Shown here: one piece after another, positions 26,511 through 31,739 of the stretch | Position numbering within the stretch: the first letter of the stretch is position 1 | How the letters are laid out: each line of letters starts with the position of its first letter | DNA from: Pseudomonadaceae bacterium UBA836 | GTDB taxonomy: Bacteria; Pseudomonadota; Gammaproteobacteria; Pseudomonadales; Pseudomonadaceae | DNA: 31,739 nucleotides | Assembly (NCBI GenBank): GCA_002296055.1 | Contig: DBHE01000026.1 | Location: 1 to 31,739, forward strand | Direction of reading: 5' to 3' | Position numbers and translations under genes: made by a program | The notes under the pieces: model-generated | The model's database searches: none | What the model was told of the DNA's origin: nothing | What the model saw: only the letters and a program-made list of their open reading frames with translations

Positions 26511-28379
26511 TTGAGCGAAATGCACCAGATGATTACCCCGGCGCTGACCCTGTCCGGGGTGGCGCTGGTCAGCCTGGTCTGCCAGTTGGCGGCCTGGCGA
26601 CTGCGCTTGCCGGCGATCCTGTTTCTGCTGTTGGCCGGCATTCTGCTGGGGCCGGTGTTTGGTTTGCTGCAGCCTGATGCCTTCTTGGGTGAGCTGCTGT
26701 TCCCGCTGGTGTCGGTCTGTGTTGCGCTGATCCTGTTTGAGGGCAGCCTGACGCTCAAGTTTGAACAGCTGAAGGAAACCGGCAGCGTGGTGCGCCGGCT
26801 GGTGACGGTCGGTGCGTTAGTGACGTGGGGCGTGATTACCGCAGCCTGTCACTGGCTGATCGAGCTGGATCTGGCGCTCTCGGCGCTGTTTGGTGCGCTG
26901 GTAGTGGTGACGGGGCCAACGGTGGTGGTACCCATGCTGCGCACCCTGCGGGCCACTCAGCGGATCTCCAAGGTGCTGCGCTGGGAAGGCATCCTGATTG
27001 ATCCGATTGGGGCCTTGCTGGCGGTGTTGGTCTACGAGTGGATTGTCGCCCAGGGCGCCGGTGCCAATGGCTTTAGCGCCGGGTTGTGGATATTCGTTGA
27101 GGTGATTGCAGTGGGCGCCATAGCGGGCGCTGCGGGCGGGGCCTTGATGGCGACGGCACTGCGCCGTCACTGGGTACCGGAGTACCTGGAGGTGCTGGCG
27201 TCGCTGGCACTGGTGCTGGTGGCCTTTACGGTGTCCAACGAGATTGCGCACGAATCGGGCCTGCTGACCGTCACCGTGATGGGTATTTGGCTGGCGAACG
27301 CCAAGGGCGTGGATATCGAGGAAATTCTGGTGTTCAAGGAGCACCTCTCGGTACTGCTGATATCCGGGTTGTTCATCTTGCTGGCGGCGCGAGTAGACCT
27401 GGGTGCGCTGTTGGCGCTGGGCTGGCCGGCGCTGGCGCTGCTGGCGGTGATTCAGTTTGTCGCGCGTCCGCTGGCGGTGTGGATCAGCAGCATCGGCAGT
27501 GAGCTGACCTGGAACGAGCGCGCGCTGGTAGCCTGGATCGGGCCGCGAGGTATCGTCGCGGCTGCGGTGTCGGCGCTGTTCGCCCTGCGGCTGGAACAGG
27601 CTGGTTATGAGGATGCCGCGCTGGTCAGCGCGCTGACCTTTGCCGTGATCATCGGAACCGTGGTATTCCAAAGCGCTACTGCTCGGCGCATGGCGCAGTT
27701 GCTGGGTGTGACTGAGCCGGAGCGGCGGGGCGTGCTGGTGATTGGTGCCAACGCCGTGGCGCGCTCGCTGGGCGAGGTGCTGCACAAGCTGGAGGTGCCG
27801 TTGCTGATCGTCGATACCCACTGGGACTCGATTCGTCAGGCACGCATGAAGGGGCTGCGCACCCTGCGCGGTAACCCGTTGTCGACGCACTTCGACGATA
27901 ACCTGGATCTTGCCGGTCTTGGCACGCTGCTTACGTTGACGCCTGAGCGTGAGCGCAACGCGCTGCTCAACAAACACTTCCAGCGGGACTTCTCTGCGCA
28001 CCGCATCTTTAGTGTGCGCAACGAGCGCAGCGGGGCCAACGAGCGGCTGCAGATATCCAGCGCCCACGAGGGCCTTTTGATGGGCGCGGAGGGGATGACC
28101 TTCAGCAAGCTGTCGAGCCTGATCAGCCAAGGCGCGCGCTTCAAGGCCACCACGCTTACTGAGGGCTTTGGTTTCGAACAATGGCAGCAGGAAGCGGGCA
28201 AGAATCGCGTGCCCATGCTAGCCCTGACGCCAGAGCGACGTGTCCGTGTGTTTTCTCAGGCCCAAGCCCTTGAACCCGTGGCGGACTGGACGCTGATCTA
28301 TCTGGAGTTGTCACCGGAGGCCGCCAAGGTGGCCCGCGAGGCAGAGAGCGGGGAGCCGGCTACTCAGTTGCCGGACTGA
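26511..28379 (+). CDS. CPA1-type cation/proton antiporter with cytosolic Rossmann (TrkA-N/RCK-like) domain
   Basis: A 622-residue protein. About 12-13 membrane helices occupy residues 8-390, with CPA1 signatures: VVTGPTVV (about 132-139), the ion-binding Asp164 in EGILIDP, and GPRGIVAAAV (about 344-353). The cytosolic part from about 405 starts with a Rossmann strand-loop VLVIGANAVARS (408-419) and an acidic Asp435 at the end of the second strand, as in TrkA-N/KTN domains, but the glycine pattern is degenerate. Such proteins exchange Na+ or K+ for H+; the ion cannot be assigned from sequence. The TTG start is discussed at the ribosome-binding site entry. It follows the glutathionyl-hydroquinone reductase gene by 27 nt. 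A 4-bp hairpin with five T residues follows the stop. Confidence 0.87.
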   Translation: MSEMHQMITPALTLSGVALVSLVCQLAAWRLRLPAILFLLLAGILLGPVFGLLQPDAFLGELLFPLVSVCVALILFEGSLTLKFEQLKETGSVVRRLVTVGALVTWGVITAACHWLIELDLALSALFGALVVVTGPTVVVPMLRTLRATQRISKVLRWEGILIDPIGALLAVLVYEWIVAQGAGANGFSAGLWIFVEVIAVGAIAGAAGGALMATALRRHWVPEYLEVLASLALVLVAFTVSNEIAHESGLLTVTVMGIWLANAKGVDIEEILVFKEHLSVLLISGLFILLAARVDLGALLALGWPALALLAVIQFVARPLAVWISSIGSELTWNERALVAWIGPRGIVAAAVSALFALRLEQAGYEDAALVSALTFAVIIGTVVFQSATARRMAQLLGVTEPERRGVLVIGANAVARSLGEVLHKLEVPLLIVDTHWDSIRQARMKGLRTLRGNPLSTHFDDNLDLAGLGTLLTLTPERERNALLNKHFQRDFSAHRIFSVRNERSGANERLQISSAHEGLLMGAEGMTFSKLSSLISQGARFKATTLTEGFGFEQWQQEAGKNRVPMLALTPERRVRVFSQAQALEPVADWTLIYLELSPEAAKVAREAESGEPATQLPD

Positions 28380-28384
28380 GTGCG

Positions 28385-28402
28385 CCCGCTCTACGGGTTT
28401 TT
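28385..28402 (+). terminator. Probable terminator after the antiporter gene
   Basis: CCCG-ctcta-CGGG followed by TTTTT, starting 6 nt after the stop codon. The stem is only 4 bp, so termination may be partial. The rest of the gap to nadR (28403-28529) shows no gene; short frames there look like random readings on the minus strand. Confidence 0.45.
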
Positions 28403-28529
28403 CAGACGGGCTGCGGGTCTGCGAGTTGTGCGGCGATGTCTCGACAGGCGCCGATGTGCCTTCGACACCCAGCCTTGATTATGGCTCTGTCTGAATGCCA
28501 GAGGGCAGGCGGAATTAACCAGCGCTGCC

Positions 28530-29567
28530 CTAAGCCGGGTGGGTTGCAGGCGTAACCAGAGCGCCCAATTGCGCCTGCCGCTGGGCAATGGTGCCCTGCA
28601 ACTGCTGGTGGCATAGAGCTCTTCTTGTCAGTTCTGACGCGTACAGCGCCTGTTGCTGCTGACGAAATGCTTCGGGGCTTCGGGTGCCGTCCTGCACCAG
28701 CGGGAAGTCGGCTGCGCACAGCCACAGCTGATGGTAGGGGCGCTCGGCCAATGCGATCAGTTCGGCCGGAGGCGGCTCAGGGAACATCAGTTGGTGGTAG
28801 ATCAGCGTGGTCAGCGGGGTGGTATCGCAGATCACCGCGCTGTGTCCCTCGCTGGATGCGAGGGCAACGGCTTTGTCTTCCAGTTCAACCTGGGTGCGGG
28901 CGATGGTCAGCAGATCGTCAGAGCTGAGCACGCCGCCGCAATCTTCCCAATGTTGGCGGCCGAATTCGGCGACCCAGTGCCAGCCGCGCTGCTGCGCCAG
29001 CCATTGGCCGAGGCTGGTCTTGCCCGTGGACTCTGCGCCGATCAGGGCGATGCGTTGGCAGCGCTGGGTGGTCAAGACGTCAGTGGTTTGCCAGCGGGCG
29101 CTGGGGGCCGCACGCAAGGCGGTACCGCTGACGGGGTAGCGAATACGGTCGCGGTCGAGCAGCACTGATGCCACCGGCCGTTGCCAGTGCTTGGCAAGGT
29201 GGTCGGCAAACCCTTGTGCGTAGTCTTCACTGCTGAATACGACGTCTATGGGCTGGCCAAACGTGCGATCAATCAGCTCTGCACAGAACTGTCGCTGCTG
29301 CAGATCGCTGGCATTGTTATCAGGCATTACCAGCCCAAGCCGGCAGGCCTGCGCGGCGTCGAGCACCACGCATTGATGCTGCGGCCAGCCGTCATTGAGC
29401 CATTGCTGGCGCAAGGCGCTGGTGCAGCCGGCAAACTCCGGCCGAGAATAGCTCAGGATGAGTAGCTGATCGCAGGCCGCGGTCGCGGTGTCGATCAGGT
29501 ATCTGTGGCCGCTGTGCAGCGGCGAAAACTTGCCGACGACTAGGCCGGTTCGGTAGTGCTTTGACAT
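28530..29567 (-). CDS. nadR: NadR-like bifunctional NMN adenylyltransferase / ribosylnicotinamide kinase (no repressor domain)
   Basis: A 345-residue protein. The N-terminal nucleotidyltransferase domain starts almost at residue 1: GKFSPLHSGH (12-21) is the HxGH-type motif, and SGTALR (147-152) the second phosphate-binding motif. The C-terminal P-loop kinase domain has Walker A GAESTGKT (177-184). Together they turn nicotinamide riboside into NMN and NMN into NAD+. E. coli NadR (410 residues) has an extra N-terminal helix-turn-helix that represses NAD genes; here it is absent. The ATG at 29567 lies inside pnuC (28-nt overlap); a longer reading to 29918 would simply translate pnuC out of frame. 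Confidence 0.9.
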   Translation of the reverse strand: MSKHYRTGLVVGKFSPLHSGHRYLIDTATAACDQLLILSYSRPEFAGCTSALRQQWLNDGWPQHQCVVLDAAQACRLGLVMPDNNASDLQQRQFCAELIDRTFGQPIDVVFSSEDYAQGFADHLAKHWQRPVASVLLDRDRIRYPVSGTALRAAPSARWQTTDVLTTQRCQRIALIGAESTGKTSLGQWLAQQRGWHWVAEFGRQHWEDCGGVLSSDDLLTIARTQVELEDKAVALASSEGHSAVICDTTPLTTLIYHQLMFPEPPPAELIALAERPYHQLWLCAADFPLVQDGTRSPEAFRQQQQALYASELTRRALCHQQLQGTIAQRQAQLGALVTPATHPA

Positions 29568-30124
29568 GCTTTGCTCAGTTCTCGGTGCCAGCGCCACAGC
29601 CCATAGCAGGCGTTGATCCAGAAGCCGACATACACCATGGAGGTCAGCATCAGCTCGCGCGAGGCATACAGCGGGACGGCGATGGTGTTGACGATCAGCC
29701 AGAACCACCAGGTTTCGATGCGTCGTTTCATCAGCAGCAACTGGGCAGTCACGCTGAAGGTCAGCACTGCGGAGTCGACGAAGGGCGCGTAGGCATCGGT
29801 GTGCAGGTGCAGCAGCGCGCCGTAACCCAGCAGCGTTGCTACCGCGATTAGCAGGTAGAGCGCGAGTTGCGACCAGGAGCTGCGGCTGATCGCCTCGGCG
29901 CTGGCGCCGCGCTGCCATTGCCGCCAGCCGATGACACTGGTGCCGATGTAGAACAGCATCAGTGTGGCGTCCGCGTACAGTTGCACCTGAAAGAACAAAA
30001 CGGCAAACAGCACGCAGCCCACAATGCCCAGGGTCCAGGTGTGGCGATGATTGCGGGCGGCGAGGAAGACGCTGATCAGAAAGAAGGCGTTGGCGCTGTA
30101 TTCCAGCAGGGTAAGACTGCTCAT
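29540..30124 (-). CDS. pnuC: PnuC nicotinamide riboside transporter
   Basis: A 194-residue, highly hydrophobic protein with six to seven membrane helices and the PnuC-type features GWRQW near the middle and a WFWLIVN segment in the C-terminal half. PnuC lets nicotinamide riboside cross the inner membrane by facilitated diffusion; uptake is pulled by phosphorylation inside, which is the job of the kinase encoded by the overlapping nadR. The ATG at 30124 overlaps the stop of the upstream gene by 4 nt (ATGA), so it is translated as part of the same operon; an extension to 30208 would overlap that gene by 88 nt and is rejected. Confidence 0.92.
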   Translation of the reverse strand: MSSLTLLEYSANAFFLISVFLAARNHRHTWTLGIVGCVLFAVLFFQVQLYADATLMLFYIGTSVIGWRQWQRGASAEAISRSSWSQLALYLLIAVATLLGYGALLHLHTDAYAPFVDSAVLTFSVTAQLLLMKRRIETWWFWLIVNTIAVPLYASRELMLTSMVYVGFWINACYGLWRWHRELSKACQSTTEPA

Positions 30125-31464
30125 CCGTCGTGGGCTCCGGGATAGTCGCTGGTGTATTGAATCAGTTTGTCGATGCCGAGCGGGAAGGGCTCGATGCTGA
30201 GGCCGCAATCCTGACCAAAGGTACCGGCAATTGCACGGCGCAGGGCCTGCTCATCAGTGCTGCCCTGCAGGCGCAGCACCAGATTGCCATCGGCTAGTTG
30301 GTGCAGCTGATACTGGGCCAGTTCAAACGGCTGCATCAGATGGGTGATGTCGACGTTGTTGAGCCAGCGGCCAGCGGCGTGAAAGCGCACCGGCGGGCGG
30401 CCGTCCAGTTGCTGCAGGTACTGGTGCCCTTCGGGGCTTTGGTACAGGCAAGCGTAGTCGCCGGTGCGATAGCGCAGCAGCGGCATGCAGGGGTTGAAGC
30501 CGCCGGTAATGGTGATTTCCCCGCGCGCACCTGCTGGTACAGCTTGGCCTTGACGGTCGAGCAACTCGACCTTGAGCGTGCTTTGCACCAGACGCAGGCC
30601 GTTGCCGCTGCCGTCGCAGGCGGCAATGGGGCCTGCTTCGTTCATCGAGTAGAGGTTGATGACCGGGCAGGCAAAGCGCTCGCGCAAGCGCGCTTTGAGG
30701 CCGTCCAGCAGGGTCATGGATGTCGAGAGAATGGCGGCAGGCTGGTGTGCGAACTCGACGGTCAGCAGTGTGCTCAGGCTGCGCGGATCGCCGGTCATCA
30801 GCAGCGGTTGGACCCTGTCCAGATAACGTCCACGCGCGGCGGCGCTGGGCCAGTCCGCCGGATTCATGTTGAGCTTGAGCAGCACCTTGTCATCCCAATA
30901 GGGCAGTACCGACGCATAGGTGAAACAACGCTGTTGATCACCAACCAGCATGACGCCGGTATCGCCCGGCAGGGTTTGCAGATCGATGCCGTGCCAGCCG
31001 ACGATGCGTTCGTGAAAACAGTGGTAGCGCGCGGCGACCAACGGCATTGATGGCACGCGCAGGGGGTGGCCGGTGGTGCCGCTGGTCTCGAACACGATCA
31101 ACCGCTGCGGATCAATGTCTGTCGGCACAAAGGCCGCCACGTCGCTGCTCAGATCTTGCCGGGAAGTACAGGGCAGGGCGTCAAAGCCAAGGTGCCAGGG
31201 GTAGTCACGATAGCGCGGAACCTGTCGCCGGCAGTGGTCGAGAAAGCTGGTCAGCCACTGGGAGTCCGGGTATTGCAGCAGCTGTTTGTCGATCTGCAAC
31301 TGGGACAGCGCCGCTGCGTCCAGATGATGGCCGCTACGGCCGCTCAGCGTGGGCGCATCCGGGTGCTGCAGGCACTCTCGCAATCGCTGTGCGGCGCGTG
31401 GGCTCAGTTCGGGCAGGCGCCGGGTATCGAGCCAGGGAGCGGGTTCCACAGCGTGTGTGGTCAT
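30121..31464 (-). CDS. Adenylate-forming (ANL) enzyme, PaaK/CapK-like, in NAD-salvage operon
   Basis: A 447-residue protein of the acyl/aryl-adenylating superfamily. Visible core motifs: the P-loop-like FETSGTTGHPL (125-135), YSMNE (272-276), RYRTGD (331-336) and a late Lys433 in LGIDKLIQY, in the right region for the catalytic lysine. Arrangement and length resemble phenylacetate-CoA ligase and CapK-type proteins, with an N-terminal helical region of about 120 residues. These enzymes activate a carboxylate as an acyl-AMP; the substrate here is unknown. It is linked by 4-nt ATGA overlaps to the small gene upstream and to pnuC downstream, so a role in or near pyridine-nucleotide salvage is an inference from context. 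Confidence 0.8.
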   Translation of the reverse strand: MTTHAVEPAPWLDTRRLPELSPRAAQRLRECLQHPDAPTLSGRSGHHLDAAALSQLQIDKQLLQYPDSQWLTSFLDHCRRQVPRYRDYPWHLGFDALPCTSRQDLSSDVAAFVPTDIDPQRLIVFETSGTTGHPLRVPSMPLVAARYHCFHERIVGWHGIDLQTLPGDTGVMLVGDQQRCFTYASVLPYWDDKVLLKLNMNPADWPSAAARGRYLDRVQPLLMTGDPRSLSTLLTVEFAHQPAAILSTSMTLLDGLKARLRERFACPVINLYSMNEAGPIAACDGSGNGLRLVQSTLKVELLDRQGQAVPAGARGEITITGGFNPCMPLLRYRTGDYACLYQSPEGHQYLQQLDGRPPVRFHAAGRWLNNVDITHLMQPFELAQYQLHQLADGNLVLRLQGSTDEQALRRAIAGTFGQDCGLSIEPFPLGIDKLIQYTSDYPGAHDG

Positions 31465-31739
31465 TCGCGGGTGTACTTGTCGGCGGCTTCGCGGGCGCGC
31501 TTTTCTTCCAACGCCTTGCGAATGGATTCGGCGCGCTCTTCGGCCGCTCTGGACGCCGCGACGACCCGGGCCCGCTCGCTGGAGCTGACCATCAGCAAGC
31601 GATCCTGCGCTTGCTGATCGGTTTCGTTCTGCGGCTTGAGGCGCAGGCCGCTGAGCGTCAGGCGGATCAGCTCCTCGCGCTGGTCTTCATCGTTCAGCTT
31701 CGGGTGAGCGGTGTCCATCAGCGCGTTGCTGGATGCCAG
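31461..31739 (-). CDS. Small charged helical protein of unknown function (5' end probably outside window)
   Basis: The frame is open from the right edge to the stop at 31461 (92 codons visible). An ATG at 31718 would give 85 residues, but it lacks a ribosome-binding site and the residues before it continue plausibly, so the gene probably starts outside. The protein is rich in Glu, Arg, Ala and Gln; residues from about 45 onward of the ATG version form a likely coiled coil (ERARVVAASRAAEERAES region) with a charged tail. There are no cysteines and no membrane segment. Its stop overlaps the start of the adenylate-forming enzyme gene by 4 nt (ATGA). I do not recognise the family. Confidence 0.6.
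   Translation of the reverse strand: MASSNALMDTAHPKLNDEDQREELIRLTLSGLRLKPQNETDQQAQDRLLMVSSSERARVVAASRAAEERAESIRKALEEKRAREAADKYTRE

Noticed and set aside
25473..26525. A 350-codon open frame opposite the glutathionyl-hydroquinone reductase
   Set aside because: The plus-strand gene has an intact CPWAH active site and a good ribosome-binding site; the antisense frame has neither.
26817..28181. A 454-codon open frame opposite the antiporter
   Set aside because: Composition rich in Gln, Arg and His with no hydrophobic core pattern; an antisense shadow.
28391..28588. Small minus-strand frames downstream of nadR (65 and 107 codons)
   Set aside because: They overlap nadR, have no ribosome-binding site and are rich in Arg/Pro/His as expected of random frames in this GC range.
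29568..29918. N-terminal extension of NadR that might have been a repressor domain
   Set aside because: It is pnuC read in another frame and shows no helix-turn-helix features.
1..31739. CRISPR arrays, insertion sequences, integrases, toxin-antitoxin or known defence genes
   Set aside because: No direct-repeat array, transposase or defence-family motif was seen; the MoxR-VWA cluster has the standard Bat composition and not that of a described MoxR-VWA defence system.

Overview
The window is an ordinary-looking chromosomal stretch of a high-GC gammaproteobacterium. It is most likely a member of the Pseudomonadaceae (Pseudomonas or a close marine relative such as Halopseudomonas). The reasons are the order MoxR/Bat cluster - 1,600-residue NAD-glutamate dehydrogenase - DUF2835 - pyrD - rmf - rlmKL - dacB, the roughly 70-residue RMF, and codon use strongly biased to G/C third positions. 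I see no tRNA, rRNA, CRISPR array, transposase, integrase or prophage gene, and no obvious base-composition island.

Layout. 1-1010 (+): the end of a GMP-synthase-like glutamine amidotransferase and arfB (stalled-ribosome rescue). 1032-3951 (-): a Tat-exported PhoD-type phosphatase/phosphodiesterase lipoprotein and an M14-like zinc carboxypeptidase. 4026-10846 (-): a tightly packed moxR - DUF58 - batA - batB/C - batD operon, with a DUF4381 gene between DUF58 and batA; most of its junctions are 4-9 nt overlaps. 11022-17278 (+): gdhB, a DUF2835 gene and pyrD. 17374-21517: divergent rmf (-) and rlmKL (+), then dacB (-), with two bidirectional-looking hairpin terminators and two REP-like palindromes between rmf and rlmKL. 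21681-25363 (-): a DEAD-box RNA helicase, tatD and a double-Cache membrane protein that has no output domain. 25536-28379 (+): a glutathionyl-hydroquinone reductase and a CPA1-type cation/proton antiporter with a cytosolic Rossmann domain. 28530-31739 (-): an operon of a small coiled-coil protein (running off the edge), a PaaK/CapK-like adenylate-forming enzyme, the nicotinamide riboside transporter PnuC, and a NadR without its usual N-terminal repressor domain.

How the genes work together. Much of the window is core metabolism and ribosome biology (glutamate catabolism, pyrimidine synthesis, ribosome rescue, hibernation and 23S rRNA methylation, RNA helicase, peptidoglycan hydrolysis). The groupings that most merit a second look are: (1) the adenylate-forming enzyme translationally coupled to PnuC and NadR, suggesting an undescribed side branch of pyridine-nucleotide salvage; (2) the quinone/glutathione reductase next to an antiporter carrying a Kef-like cytosolic domain, which looks like a functional analogue of electrophile-gated cation efflux; (3) a Bat protein whose von Willebrand A domain has lost all three MIDAS metal-binding elements; and (4) the orphan double-Cache sensor. 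None of these is proven by sequence alone.
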